Below, piece by piece: positions 28,287-38,901 of a DNA stretch of 64,000 bases. Below the pieces are notes generated by a model, which was not told where the DNA came from, ran no database searches, and was given only the letters and a program-made list of their open reading frames with translations. Source of the stretch: an uncultured Alphaproteobacteria bacterium (GTDB taxonomy: Bacteria; Pseudomonadota; Alphaproteobacteria; Rs-D84); contig CASCZI010000004.1 in NCBI GenBank assembly GCA_949156565.1, forward strand, positions 1 through 64,000. Direction: 5' to 3'. A program made the translations under genes and the position numbers. Each line of letters opens with the position of its first letter. Positions within the stretch are counted from its first letter, which is position 1.

Positions 28287-29240
28287 TTATCGCGCGACGT
28301 CGCCGCGCAGTTTTTCGTGACAGATATAGTCTTTTAATTTAAATCCGTTGTTCGCCGACCAATTCAGCATACCGTTCCAATTTTCATCCGGGATTTCAAC
28401 CGTCGGTAACGGGTGCGGCGTACGCGTCAATTGTTCGCGCACCTGGTCCATATGATTTTGATAAATGTGGACGTCGTGTAATTCACCTTTTAGGATGCCT
28501 GGTTTTAATCCCGCCTCTTTGGCGTACAGCAACAGCAATAACGCGTAACTGGCGATGTTATACGGCACCCCCAAGAACATGTCGCACGACCGCTGGGTCC
28601 AAATCAGGGACAGGCGACCATTTCGCACAATCAATTGGTGCATCATGTGGCATGGTGGCAGGGCCATTTTTGAAAAATCAACCGGATTCCATGCCGACAC
28701 CAAAATACGCCGGTCATTGGGATTGTTCTTTAATTTATCAATGGCGGCGGCAACTTGGTCAACGCCCGGCTTTTCCGGGTTGACATTGTCCATCGGGTTG
28801 GCGTTGATACGCGCCGCATCCCATTGGTATTCACCGCCAAAGTGGCGCCATTGAAACCCATAAATCGGCCCCAAATCGCGCATGTGGTCCGCAATTTTGT
28901 TGTGCAATTGTTTGGATTTTTCGGGGCTTAAATTTTTCCCGCGGGCGGCAATGTTGTAGACCTGTTCGACCCGCACCGGATTGGCCCATTCGTTCCAGAT
29001 ATTGCATTTGCGGTCGGTCAGCCATTTTTTATCTGTAATCCCGCGCAAAAAGAATTCCAATTCCGTCGCGATGTTTTTCAATCCCATTTTCTTGGTCGTA
29101 ACCAAGGGAAAACCCAAACTCATATCATGTTCAAACGTTGCACCATGCCCCAGGCCAATATCAGGAATTCCCGTACGATTTTCCCGCCAATCGTGACAGG
29201 TGTTGATAATTTCCGACAAAATATCCAGATATGCTTTCAT
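28287..29240 (-). CDS. thyA: Thymidylate synthase
   Basis: RTGIPDIGLGHGATFEHDM, LPPCHMMHQLIV, QRSCDMFLGVPYNIASYALL. Confidence 0.95.
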   Translation of the reverse strand: MKAYLDILSEIINTCHDWRENRTGIPDIGLGHGATFEHDMSLGFPLVTTKKMGLKNIATELEFFLRGITDKKWLTDRKCNIWNEWANPVRVEQVYNIAARGKNLSPEKSKQLHNKIADHMRDLGPIYGFQWRHFGGEYQWDAARINANPMDNVNPEKPGVDQVAAAIDKLKNNPNDRRILVSAWNPVDFSKMALPPCHMMHQLIVRNGRLSLIWTQRSCDMFLGVPYNIASYALLLLLYAKEAGLKPGILKGELHDVHIYQNHMDQVREQLTRTPHPLPTVEIPDENWNGMLNWSANNGFKLKDYICHEKLRGDVAR

Positions 29241-29337
29241 GTTTCCCCCTTTCTCGTTGCTTGAAACAAAGACGGGGAACGTGGCCGATTGACCTGTCCC
29301 CCCCTCTTACTTTTATACGTTTATACGCCCAGAGAAC

Positions 29338-30648
29338 TTATTTCTGTTTAAACAGTTCGTTGGCCGAAACGGTTTTTTCCTTGGTCTTGACATGTTCCAA
29401 CATCGCATCCAAGGCCTTGCGTTCAAAGAGCATCCCGCGCAACATCGATAATGCATTTTGATTTTTGTTATAAAATTCGAACACTTGCTTTGGATCCGGG
29501 TAACGTGCCGCTTCGGCCCAAATGGCCTGTTGCATGTCATCGCGGGTTACTTCGATTTTATTCGCGGTACCCCATTCGGCCAAAATCAATCCCAATTTGA
29601 CGCGACGTTCCGCTTCTTTGCGTTCTTTTTTCTCGTCCCATTTGTGGTCGGCGCATTTGTCACCGCAATGGGCGTGTTGGCGATCGTGTTCATTTTTCGC
29701 CATGTCTAATTCTTGTTGAACCAATACATCCGGCAATTCCAGTTTGACTTTGTCCGCCAAAATGTCCAACAATTCTGTACGCATTTCCTGGGTCGCAACG
29801 TCGTTGTATTGGTCCGCCAAGATTTTGCGAATATGTTCACGTAATGCGTCCAGAGATTCTTGGCCCACTGATTTTGCCAATTCGTCATTTAATTCCGGCA
29901 AGATGTGTTTGCGTACTTCGTGTAAAACAACTTCGAACCGGGCATCTTTGCCGGCCAGATTTTCGGCATGATATTCGGATGGGAATTTGACATTAACGTC
30001 AAATTTGTCGCCGATTTTGTGTCCAATAATTTGATCTTCGAATCCCGGAATAAATGCCCCCGAGCCCAAGATCAGATGATGCTTTTTTGCTTCGCCCCCT
30101 TCGAATGCGTCGGTGCCAATGAATCCCTTGAAATCAATGACCGCGACGTCGCCATTGGCGGCGGCATATTTTTCATCTTGTTTTTCCGCAACACTGCGGT
30201 TTTTGCGAATGTTTTCCAATGATTTTTCTACTTCGGATTCTTCGACCTGGGTCACCTTTTTCGTAACCGTAAATTTTTCCAGATCAATCGTTGGTAACGT
30301 GGGCAAAATATCAAATTCCAATGAATATTCTGCATCTTTGCCAATTTCCCATCCGGCCAGATCAACCTTTGGGGCGCCGGCCAAACGGATTTTTTTCGCG
30401 GTCGTAAATTCGGTCAAATCACGGTTCATTAATTTATCAATCGCTTCGCCATAGGCGGACGCATTAAATTTCTGGCGCAGGACAGATAACGGGATGTGCC
30501 CTGGACGGAACCCCGGCATCTTTGCCGTTTTACCGTATTCGGTCAAGATTTCATCCGCCGCCGTCTGTAATTCCGCCGCAGAAATCAGGCCGGTAACAGA
30601 ATAATGCAGGTCTTTGATTTTTTCTTTTTTGAACATTTTTTTCCCCAT
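29338..30648 (-). CDS. tig: Trigger factor
   Basis: KMPGFRPGHIPLSVLRQKF; PPIase-like GDVAVIDFKGFIGTDAFEGGEA. Confidence 0.92.
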   Translation of the reverse strand: MGKKMFKKEKIKDLHYSVTGLISAAELQTAADEILTEYGKTAKMPGFRPGHIPLSVLRQKFNASAYGEAIDKLMNRDLTEFTTAKKIRLAGAPKVDLAGWEIGKDAEYSLEFDILPTLPTIDLEKFTVTKKVTQVEESEVEKSLENIRKNRSVAEKQDEKYAAANGDVAVIDFKGFIGTDAFEGGEAKKHHLILGSGAFIPGFEDQIIGHKIGDKFDVNVKFPSEYHAENLAGKDARFEVVLHEVRKHILPELNDELAKSVGQESLDALREHIRKILADQYNDVATQEMRTELLDILADKVKLELPDVLVQQELDMAKNEHDRQHAHCGDKCADHKWDEKKERKEAERRVKLGLILAEWGTANKIEVTRDDMQQAIWAEAARYPDPKQVFEFYNKNQNALSMLRGMLFERKALDAMLEHVKTKEKTVSANELFKQK

Positions 30649-30762
30649 TTATAATGAAATTGCGGTCTGATTATACACGCTTTTGTGGTAAACGCAATAC
30701 CTAAATAATTCCCAGATATAGATTTAAATCATTTATTGACATAAAATTGTTTTGTGATATAA

Positions 30763-31182
30763 ATGTTAAAGAAATATAAAGGTATATCAATGGCAAGAGA
30801 ATCAGTTTGGACGACAACAAAGCGCGCGTTTATAGCGTTCGGGGGGATTATTGTCATCATGGTATTGGCCAAAGAAATTATTGATAATATTGATGATTAT
30901 CATGATCAAAAATGTCAAAAGCTGGCGATGACATACGCAAAAACTGCCAAAGAAATGGATGACACCATGCAAGATTATGCATGGCGATATAATGAATTGG
31001 TTCGGCGTCATAATGCGCCCGGCGTGCGTTGGTTGCGCCGCCGGTATTATCATCGGATGGATTCTTTGAACAATGAAATTGGCAATGTGTTGAAACGTGT
31101 CGACGAATTGGCCAATGAATTAAATATGACACGTGGCGAAATTCTGAGAAAATCACGTGATCGTTCGCAGAGAAAATATTAA
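30763..31182 (+). CDS. Small membrane-anchored coiled-coil protein
   Basis: TM AFIAFGGIIVIMVLA then charged helix. Confidence 0.6.
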   Translation: MLKKYKGISMARESVWTTTKRAFIAFGGIIVIMVLAKEIIDNIDDYHDQKCQKLAMTYAKTAKEMDDTMQDYAWRYNELVRRHNAPGVRWLRRRYYHRMDSLNNEIGNVLKRVDELANELNMTRGEILRKSRDRSQRKY

Positions 31183-31242
31183 AATACTTGACATATTAAT
31201 AATTTTGGCTATATTATATAACAATAATTATGTCAAAGGAGA

Positions 31243-31680
31243 ATGGACATGACGGACAAAACGATTCAGAACATCAAAAATTGGGCCAAGGTATCCATGG
31301 TTGTTGTTTTGATGTGTGGTATGGGGTATATTGCCAAACATCAACCCGACAATCGCCAGAAAAAGCATCGTTTTGATGCGGTTCAACGCTTGCGGGATCA
31401 ACATCGTGCGATTATGCATGTTTTGGATTCCATAACGGCAAATTATGAATTAGAAGCGGCAAAATTAAACAATAAAATTTTGATGAATGTGGGCGCGGCG
31501 CAAAAGGATGCAGATGATCATCATAAAAATTTACATGATGCCTATGATTCATTGCGGGCGTTAAATAATGGTCATACACAACGTATTGATTCGATCCAAA
31601 ATGTCATTACCCAGATCCAGGCCCAGGCCGACAGCATTGCCCAGGTTTATGGCATCAAAAGATCGGATGTAATTCGATAA
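31243..31680 (+). CDS. Small membrane-anchored coiled-coil protein
   Basis: TM VSMVVVLMCGMGYIA then helical region; SD aaaggaga. Confidence 0.6.
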   Translation: MDMTDKTIQNIKNWAKVSMVVVLMCGMGYIAKHQPDNRQKKHRFDAVQRLRDQHRAIMHVLDSITANYELEAAKLNNKILMNVGAAQKDADDHHKNLHDAYDSLRALNNGHTQRIDSIQNVITQIQAQADSIAQVYGIKRSDVIR

Positions 31681-31710
31681 AATCCCGCCACCCGGCGGGA
31701 TTTTTTTTTT
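31681..31710 (+). terminator. Rho-independent terminator
   Basis: aatcccgccacccggcgggattttttttt. Confidence 0.8.
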
Positions 31711-31920
31711 AGTTTTCAGAGTGCAGAGTTCAGATAAAATCCCCCCCCTTCGGGGTACTCCCTTAAGGGAGGAGAACTTGGACCGAACCAGCCTAAATAT
31801 AAGTTCCCCCGCCCGAACTCACCCACGGAAATTTAACAATTTCCGCGGGGGCTGGGGTTGGGGTGGCCGCAATCGGGCCCCGCAAAAATTGAAAATTTGT
31901 GTGGGGATCCGACGGGTATT
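31711..31920. repeat. R2 dispersed repeat, copy 3
   Basis: agttttcagagtgcagagttcag, ccttcggggtactccc, ggaggagaacttg, cccacggaaatttaacaatttccgcggg. Confidence 0.8.
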
Positions 31921-31921
31921 T

Positions 31922-32659
31922 TTAATGGATTCGAGCGTATTTTTTCAACAGTTTTTTCGGAATTGTATTTTTATCAAAGTTGTCCAGAATGCGCTTTATA
32001 TCCTCCGGATGTGTTTTTAAGTGGTTTTCAATAATCGCTTGATGGATGTTGGCCTGTGAAGCGGGAGTAAATTTTTTGGTCATTAACTGATCAAAATAAA
32101 AACTGTCCGTTGCAAATTCGGCTTGCCACAGAGAGCGTTCTATGCCCTGTTCTGGTGCCGTACGATACGCTTCATAAATCTTGTCCAATTTCTCTGTTCG
32201 GATATCCTGGGTATAGAACAAGTTTCGGTCATCATCTTTGATTTTTAAGTTGTCAACGTGTTGTGCGACCGTGTAAATTTTTTCAGAACGCACATAGATA
32301 TATTGCTTTAGCCACATTAAAATATACACCAGCGTTGTCAATCCCGCAAGCCCCTTGAAGAAGACAGGGTCGACAGAATCGTATGAAGACTCAACTGATG
32401 TCGATGCGCCATGGCAAAGATACATTAGAAGTACCCATCCCATGAACAGTATCCAGCTGTTCACAGATATGTCGGCCAAACATTCTTTCTGGAAAAACGG
32501 AACATTTTTTGCATGCTGGCGGATATAGCGTTGACGATTTTTCTTTTCTGTTTTTTTCGTATTTTTTGCTTCTTTGATTTTAATTCTATCTTCGTTTTTT
32601 TCCTGTTCCGACAAATATCCCGGATAAGACCGTTGTTCGTTGTTCTGTGTTTTCATCAT
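31922..32659 (-). CDS. Hypothetical membrane protein
   Basis: 245 aa with two hydrophobic segments; abuts R2 at its 3' end. Confidence 0.6.
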   Translation of the reverse strand: MMKTQNNEQRSYPGYLSEQEKNEDRIKIKEAKNTKKTEKKNRQRYIRQHAKNVPFFQKECLADISVNSWILFMGWVLLMYLCHGASTSVESSYDSVDPVFFKGLAGLTTLVYILMWLKQYIYVRSEKIYTVAQHVDNLKIKDDDRNLFYTQDIRTEKLDKIYEAYRTAPEQGIERSLWQAEFATDSFYFDQLMTKKFTPASQANIHQAIIENHLKTHPEDIKRILDNFDKNTIPKKLLKKYARIH

Positions 32660-32890
32660 ATAGTCTCTTGTTGTTAAAAATGCTTTGGTAACTTGCCTTT
32701 TAATTTCTTAATAAGATTATCATAGACAAATGATCTTTTTTTGCAAGTCTTTTTTTGGCAGTATCCCATCAGCAAGCGTTAATTTCACCATTAAGCATCT
32801 TTATCGCTCTTGCGGGGAACGTGACGGGGGTAAATCATAAATCAAAAAATCCCGGCAATGCCGGGATTTTTGTTCGTGCGTACGTTGAAA

Positions 32891-33382
32891 TTAACGCTTG
32901 CTGAACTGTGTCGAACGACGTGCCTTACGCACACCATAGTGTTTACGTTCGACAACACGGCTGTCGCGGGTCAAGAACCCGGCGGCCTTTAATGCCTTGC
33001 GTAATTCTGGTTCTGTCTTTTCCAAAGCCTTTGAAATACCGTGTTTCACGGCACCCGCCTGGCCCGACAGACCGCCCCCAGAAACCATGGCGATGACGTC
33101 AAATGCGCCGGCGCGATTGGTAACCGCAAACGGTTGTGCAATAATCATTTGTAACACCGGACGACGAAAATATTCGGCCATCGGGGTTTCGTTGACGATG
33201 ATGTTCCCCTTGCCCGGTACCAGATAGATACGCGCCACGGAATCTTTACGTTTGCCGGTGGCATACGTTGCGCCGGTTAATTTAACGGCCGGTGCTGTGG
33301 CTTTTTTCGATGCCGCCTTTTTCGGGGCAGCTTTTTTCGCGGTCGTTTTGGCCGCCGTTGCTGTTTTCTTTGCTTCTGTCAT
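32891..33382 (-). CDS. rpsI: 30S ribosomal protein S9 with Ala/Lys-rich N-terminal extension
   Basis: [24 protein letters not shown] ... [24 protein letters not shown]. Confidence 0.95.
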   Translation of the reverse strand: MTEAKKTATAAKTTAKKAAPKKAASKKATAPAVKLTGATYATGKRKDSVARIYLVPGKGNIIVNETPMAEYFRRPVLQMIIAQPFAVTNRAGAFDVIAMVSGGGLSGQAGAVKHGISKALEKTEPELRKALKAAGFLTRDSRVVERKHYGVRKARRSTQFSKR

Positions 33383-33855
33383 TATTCGCCCCTTTTATTC
33401 TTACGGTTCATGCCCGCGAAATCGATGACGGTCGGGTTTTGGGCCGCGTGTTTGTGTTCCGCGCCCGCATACACGTGCAGTTTCGTCAAACGTTTGTTGG
33501 CCAAGGCAACCGCCGTGCGGCGTCCCATCATGCGTTTGACCGCATTGGTCACCAACTTTTCCGGTTTTTCATCGCGCATCTGCCCCAGTGTGCGTTCTTT
33601 CAAGCTGCCTGTCCAGAGGGAATGCCAAAAGAACTTGGTCTTGTCGGCCTTTTTCCCAGACAGGGCCACCTTGGCCGCGTTGATAATGATCACATGATCG
33701 CCACAATCCATGTTCGGCGTCCATGTCGGCTTATGCTTGCCCCGCAGGATGTTCGCGGTGTATGCCGCCAAACGCCCCAGCGTGCAATCCGTTGCGTCAA
33801 TCAGATACCATTTGGCCTCTAATTCGCACTTTTTTAACGATTTTGTCGCTGCCAT
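33382..33855 (-). CDS. rplM: 50S ribosomal protein L13
   Basis: [48 protein letters not shown]. Confidence 0.95.
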   Translation of the reverse strand: MAATKSLKKCELEAKWYLIDATDCTLGRLAAYTANILRGKHKPTWTPNMDCGDHVIIINAAKVALSGKKADKTKFFWHSLWTGSLKERTLGQMRDEKPEKLVTNAVKRMMGRRTAVALANKRLTKLHVYAGAEHKHAAQNPTVIDFAGMNRKNKRGE

Positions 33856-33951
33856 TGTTCTTTACCTTATGTTTTTAAATTAAAGCCCGCGCATTATGAC
33901 GTAATCGCCCGGAAATGTCAAGAAAAATAAGTGTGGTAATATAATACCGTA

Positions 33952-34725
33952 TCAGGAAAGATGGTATGTTGTGTCCCCTATTCTGATATTTATGCCGGGG
34001 CCATTGCCGGGTGTTAAGTTGCCATAGCATAGCCCGCCCGCGGTCCGCACCACCAGACTGGGGGTCGTATATTTGACCGGAAACAATGGTGCCACCGCGG
34101 CACCAACATGGATTTTCGTGACGCCCGCCGTACAGAGCGGTTTGCACGTTTCCCCAACACGCCCGTATCCGTCGTCACAGGCCCAGGGGCAATCATTGGC
34201 ATCCGTCACGGATCCGTCGGGCGCATCCGGCGTGCCGGGCCCGATGTAATGTGCATGCGACGGCGCGTTTGTACAGGGTTTGACGGCGCTATACCAATTA
34301 TAACTGCTTTTAAAATCAAAATCCGCCAGATACCACCCCGTCCCCGCAATGTACCACAATCGCCGATCACATAAATAATTCTGGCCATTCCATGGGCATT
34401 CAATCAGTGTTTCATTTCCATACGGATCCCGGAAGTGCATTCCGCTATAACAATATTCAGGGAAAGTGCCATGGCTATAAGATGCCTCGTACCCATAAAT
34501 AAAAGTATAGCCCGTCAAAGCATTATAGTCGGTGTCGGTGGTGGGACACAAGTATCGCCGATCATCACCGGGACAATATTCAGGGTCCGGACGATACGTG
34601 TTGCAGGGGGTGCATGCGCCGTTTTCTAAATAAAATTTCTCGGCGCATGTGGCACCGTGCGCCGGCATGGCGCACCCCAGAATGGCCGCGACCAAAGCCA
34701 AAAACCCGACGGTTTTTTTAGGCAT
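33952..34725 (-). CDS. Secreted Cys-rich protein with shared C-terminal module
   Basis: Signal peptide MPKKTVGFLALVAAILGCAMPAHGA; many Cys; C-term YTTPSLVVRTAGGLCYGNLTPGNGPGINIRIGDTTYHLS. Confidence 0.75.
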   Translation of the reverse strand: MPKKTVGFLALVAAILGCAMPAHGATCAEKFYLENGACTPCNTYRPDPEYCPGDDRRYLCPTTDTDYNALTGYTFIYGYEASYSHGTFPEYCYSGMHFRDPYGNETLIECPWNGQNYLCDRRLWYIAGTGWYLADFDFKSSYNWYSAVKPCTNAPSHAHYIGPGTPDAPDGSVTDANDCPWACDDGYGRVGETCKPLCTAGVTKIHVGAAVAPLFPVKYTTPSLVVRTAGGLCYGNLTPGNGPGINIRIGDTTYHLS

Positions 34726-34864
34726 AGTTGGGGGAAAATTTTGTCGCAGAAAACGGGGATTTTTTGTTTTAAACGGAACGCTAAAAAAACCGTCCCTTTG
34801 GATTAGGCATAGTCTGATTACGTTCTATGCCAGGAATTTTACCGCATTGCGCGATTTTTTACAA
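34723..34864 (-). promoter_or_regulatory. R1 module copy C upstream of the 33952..34725 gene
   Basis: -35 TTGTAA (34859-34864), 17-bp spacer, -10 TAAAAT (34836-34841), leader MPNPKGRFF* (34810..34781); gene start element ACTATGCCTAAAAAAACCGTC is complementary to the leader's GACGGTTTTTTTAG. Confidence 0.7.
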
Positions 34865-34865
34865 G

Positions 34866-35145
34866 GGGAAAATCAGGGTTCAGAGTTCAAATAAATATCC
34901 ACCCGCAATCGCGGCGGTTAATATACCTGGATTCCCGGGCACCGCAAAAATCGATAGATTTTTGTGGGTGGGCCCCCTGGGATCCAGATGAATCAATCGT
35001 GAGTGCCTGTCCGCCGTAGCCTTGGCTGCACCCCCCCCGCCAAGGGCGGTGGGCATTAGGAACGAACGTGGGTGTACCAAGTTCCCCGTCGTTGGAGGGG
35101 TGGCGGTGAAACCGCCGGAGAGGGCTTAATTGCACTTTGAACTTT
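34866..35145. repeat. R2-related intergenic repeat, copy 4 (divergent)
   Basis: cagggttcagagttcaaataa at one end and ttgcactttgaactttc at the other; accaagttccccgtcgttggaggggtggcgg inside. Confidence 0.55.
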
Positions 35146-35172
35146 CAAAAAAATCCGCCATGCGGCGGATTT

Positions 35173-36888
35173 CTACATTTCGTCCGGGACACGTAATCCC
35201 ATCAGATCAATTGCCGTTGCCAATGTTTTTGCCGCCATTGAAACAATGGCCAGGCGACGCGCCCGATCGTCGGGTGAAACATCGTCGCGTAAAATGGGGC
35301 AATTATGATAGAATGTGTTCACCAATTGACACAGGTCATACGCATAATTGGCCACCATATCCGGCGCCCGGTTATCAAATGCGGCGCGAATTGTACGTTC
35401 AAAATCCGCAATTTCAATCATCAGGTTTCTTTCGTCACATGATAAATGATCGGGGGCGGGCATGTCGGTTGCAGTGCCGGCCACGCGGCGCAAGATACTA
35501 TTTAAACGGACGGCCGTATACAGGATGTATGGGCCGGTTCGGCCTTCGAAACTGGTGACAGCATCGGGATCGAAAATATAATCGGATCGAATATCATGCA
35601 TCAGATCATTAAACTTTAACGCCGCCAATGCGATCATATCAATTGTATCCCGCCCCAGGCATTTACCCGATTCCGTAATGCGTCTTTCGACCGCGGTCCC
35701 GACGGCATCGATAATGTCATCCAATCCCGCCGCATTTCCGTCACGTGTTTTAAATGGACGGCCATCGGCGCCATTAATTGTACCATATCCGATATGTTCG
35801 AATTGATCATACGGGAATAATCCGGCCATATCCGATGCACGGAACAGTTGTTCAAAATGCAGACTTTGACGTTGATCTGTAAAATAAATCATTTTGTCGG
35901 GATTATCGGTTTTAACACGGCAATAAACCGCGGCCAAATCCGTGGAATCATACGTATCCGCACCGCGCGAATCCGTCCACATATAGGGGGGCATCGGTGC
36001 CGTATCAGAATCCCGGCGCACAACAATAACCTGGGCGCCATCACTGTCCACAATCAGGTTTTTATCGCGCAATATTTTTTCAACCGTCGGCAAATATTGG
36101 GCCGCATTGCGTTCACCCATATCGTAATCAAAGGGCATAATATTTAACCGTTGGACGGTATCAGACATCATTTTTAATGACACCGCCAAGAATTTTTCAT
36201 AAAGCGCGTGATATCCCGTATGTCCTTTTTGAAAGGCGGCCTTGATCTGCTGGGCATGGGCTTGAAATTCGGGATCTTGTTTGGCCAATGCACTGGCGGC
36301 GGGATAATAGCTGTTTAATTCGGTTGGATCAATATCAAATTTTACCGGCGTTTCCGGATCAAAATCATCACGAAAATACCCCAATTCGGGGTGCATGCGT
36401 TCAATCCATGCAATCACCAACGCCATGGGTTTGCCCCAATCGCCCATGTGGTTCCATGATAATGCCCGATGGCCCAAGAATTTGGCAATTCGGTTAAATG
36501 TATCACCCACAATGGATGTTCGCATATGACCGATATGTAATGATTTGGCCACATTATATGCCCCGTAATCCAGATCAATTGTCATGGGTGTATCGGTTGG
36601 ATTGATCTGGGTGGCGCATGATGCCATGTTCCATATAAAATCATCATTCAACCGAATGTTGATAAATCCAGGTCCCGCCACAGATGTGTCGACAACAAAG
36701 GGCAATTCGGCAATTTTCGCCGCAATGTCGCCGGCCAATTCGCGTGGATTTTTCCCCACAGATTTTGCCATAACCATTGCCGCATTGGTTGCAAAATCAC
36801 CAAATTCACGGTTGCGTGGTGTTTCCAGATTAACCGTCATCCCTAATTTTTCATTAATTTCATCAGATACATATTTGTATAAATTCAT
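35173..36888 (-). CDS. argS: Arginyl-tRNA synthetase
   Basis: IDLDYGAYNVAKSLHIGHMRTSIVGDTFNRI; FKTRDGNAAGLDDI; start at MNLYKYVSDEINEKLG. Confidence 0.94.
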   Translation of the reverse strand: MNLYKYVSDEINEKLGMTVNLETPRNREFGDFATNAAMVMAKSVGKNPRELAGDIAAKIAELPFVVDTSVAGPGFINIRLNDDFIWNMASCATQINPTDTPMTIDLDYGAYNVAKSLHIGHMRTSIVGDTFNRIAKFLGHRALSWNHMGDWGKPMALVIAWIERMHPELGYFRDDFDPETPVKFDIDPTELNSYYPAASALAKQDPEFQAHAQQIKAAFQKGHTGYHALYEKFLAVSLKMMSDTVQRLNIMPFDYDMGERNAAQYLPTVEKILRDKNLIVDSDGAQVIVVRRDSDTAPMPPYMWTDSRGADTYDSTDLAAVYCRVKTDNPDKMIYFTDQRQSLHFEQLFRASDMAGLFPYDQFEHIGYGTINGADGRPFKTRDGNAAGLDDIIDAVGTAVERRITESGKCLGRDTIDMIALAALKFNDLMHDIRSDYIFDPDAVTSFEGRTGPYILYTAVRLNSILRRVAGTATDMPAPDHLSCDERNLMIEIADFERTIRAAFDNRAPDMVANYAYDLCQLVNTFYHNCPILRDDVSPDDRARRLAIVSMAAKTLATAIDLMGLRVPDEM

Positions 36889-36901
36889 GGTTTCATTAAT
36901 C

Positions 36902-38182
36902 CTATATCGGTAAAACAATACGTACGCGCAGGCCGCCCAGCGGGCTGTCTTCTAAAAAGATTTGGCCGCCATGGTTTTCAATGGCCGTTTGGGCAATGGA
37001 TAATCCCAAACCGGTTCCGCCGGTGTCTTTGCCCCGCGCATTGTCCAGACGGACAAACGGGCGCATGGCGTCGGCCCGACGATCCACCGGAATTCCCGGT
37101 CCATCATCGTCGATGATCACGGTGACATCATCCGTTCCATCGATTTCGGTGATTTTAATTTTCTTTTTTGCGTGACGTGCGGCATTTTCAATCACATTGC
37201 CAAACGCACGTGCCAATGCCATGGGGCGGGCGTAAAATTGCACCGGGTCGGTCGGAAATTCTGTTTCAATTTTCTTTTTCCCGGCCGCGTCACGTGCAAT
37301 TCGGGTCAACATAGCAGGTAATTCGGTTGCCTGCTCTATTTCGGGCATTTCGCCACGTGCAAATGCCAAATAACCATTGACCATTTCTGTCATGCGGTCA
37401 ATATCGCGTAACAAATCGTCGGGTTTGGCCGATCCGGTTTCAACCCCCAAACGCATCCGTGTTAGGGGCGTTTTCAAATCATGACTGACCGCGTTCAACA
37501 TGTCTGTTCGTGTCCGGTTATACCGGTTCAGACGTTCTTTCATGGTGATCATTGCATTGGCGGCTTCGCGGATTTCTTTGGATCCAGATGGCACAAATCC
37601 CGGCGCGTCCAGTCCCCGTCCAAATTTGCCCGCCGCGCGTGCAATGCGACGAATGCTGCGCGTGTGCAAAATAATAAACGGTGTCACCAATGCCGATACA
37701 ATAATAATCGATCCCAAGAGCCAGATGATAAACACCTCTGTGCTGGTGGAATAAATACGATAGAGTGTGGTGGCAAACGTGCGCGTCTGGCCGTCGGGGG
37801 CCGGCGTGTCGATAAAGATTAATCGTTTACTCCGATCGATATAGATGTTGGATTGGTATTTTAAACGCTTGGTCAATTCTTGGGCCAACAAACCGGTTTC
37901 CGCCGCATCATTATCATTATGTTTTGGGCGTTTTAATTGTGGATTAACCGACACATTAATGGCCGTTTCACGCGCCATGGTTGCCGCGGCGTCGGTGCGC
38001 CCCGCATCCATTAAATGGGTTAATGTGGCGATTTCGCCGGCCAATGTACGCGCCATTGTTGCATGTACCCGTTTCCAGTGATTACCGAAAAAGGCATTCG
38101 CCACGATGATCTGGGCAATGATCAGCGGGATAAGTATCATTAAAATGGTGCGCCATAGAAAGCTGCGCGGTATTAATCGCAT
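36902..38182 (-). CDS. Sensor histidine kinase, EnvZ-like
   Basis: H-box AVSHDLKTPLTRMRLGVE; N-box NVIENAARHAKK; DDDGPGIP; GTGLGLSIAQTAIENHGG. Confidence 0.9.
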   Translation of the reverse strand: MRLIPRSFLWRTILMILIPLIIAQIIVANAFFGNHWKRVHATMARTLAGEIATLTHLMDAGRTDAAATMARETAINVSVNPQLKRPKHNDNDAAETGLLAQELTKRLKYQSNIYIDRSKRLIFIDTPAPDGQTRTFATTLYRIYSTSTEVFIIWLLGSIIIVSALVTPFIILHTRSIRRIARAAGKFGRGLDAPGFVPSGSKEIREAANAMITMKERLNRYNRTRTDMLNAVSHDLKTPLTRMRLGVETGSAKPDDLLRDIDRMTEMVNGYLAFARGEMPEIEQATELPAMLTRIARDAAGKKKIETEFPTDPVQFYARPMALARAFGNVIENAARHAKKKIKITEIDGTDDVTVIIDDDGPGIPVDRRADAMRPFVRLDNARGKDTGGTGLGLSIAQTAIENHGGQIFLEDSPLGGLRVRIVLPI

Positions 38183-38188
38183 AGGGAT

Positions 38189-38833
38189 TCATCCTTTGGT
38201 TTGTTCGTTGGTGCGATGCGTGATTAATTTATAACCCCGACCGCGAATGGTAACGATGTCCAGATCTGATAATACACCATTTAATTTCCCGCGCAAGCGT
38301 TTTGCAACCATTGGGGCGGCCGGGGCGATATTGCCAATCGGGGCCGTCAAGAGAACTAATAATCTTTTTTCTTCGCCCGACAACGGTAACAGGTGTGGTG
38401 TTCCATCGGTCGTGATAAAAAATTCATCGTCGGCAAACATTAACCCCGCCGGCATTTGGCAAACGTTGCCCCCCCGTCCAATAATTTTATTTAACCGCAG
38501 AATTAATTCGCGCATTTGAAATGGTTTGGCCAAATAATCATCGGCCCCACCGGACAATCCGGCAATCGCATTTTCGGGACCACCCAATGCCGTCAACATA
38601 ATGACCGGTGTTGCATTTCCATTGGCCCGCATTTGGGTTAAAAATGTTAATCCATCGACGCCCGTCATCATCCGGTCCAGAACAATGGCATCGACCGTTA
38701 TGCGTTGCATGATTTCGGATCCGGATTCGGCCGAATCTGCGCCGATGGCATCAAATCCCGAATCACGCAATCCCCGCGCGATCGCATCACGCAACATATC
38801 ATCATCATCAATAATTAAAACGGTTTTATTCAT
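38189..38833 (-). CDS. OmpR-family response regulator
   Basis: Receiver VLIIDDDDMLRDAI, VLDRMMTGVDGL, LAKPFQMREL; C-terminal DIVTIRGRGYKL. Confidence 0.9.
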   Translation of the reverse strand: MNKTVLIIDDDDMLRDAIARGLRDSGFDAIGADSAESGSEIMQRITVDAIVLDRMMTGVDGLTFLTQMRANGNATPVIMLTALGGPENAIAGLSGGADDYLAKPFQMRELILRLNKIIGRGGNVCQMPAGLMFADDEFFITTDGTPHLLPLSGEEKRLLVLLTAPIGNIAPAAPMVAKRLRGKLNGVLSDLDIVTIRGRGYKLITHRTNEQTKG

Positions 38834-38901
38834 AAATGCATCCTGAATTATGATTTCGATTTCTAATCATAAATCCGAATTCAGAAATCATAAAACAAAA
38901 G

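Noticed and set aside
28086-28337. ORFs 28086..28337 and 28136..28342
   Set aside because: Overlap the thyA 3' end and a terminator; no signal of coding in either frame.
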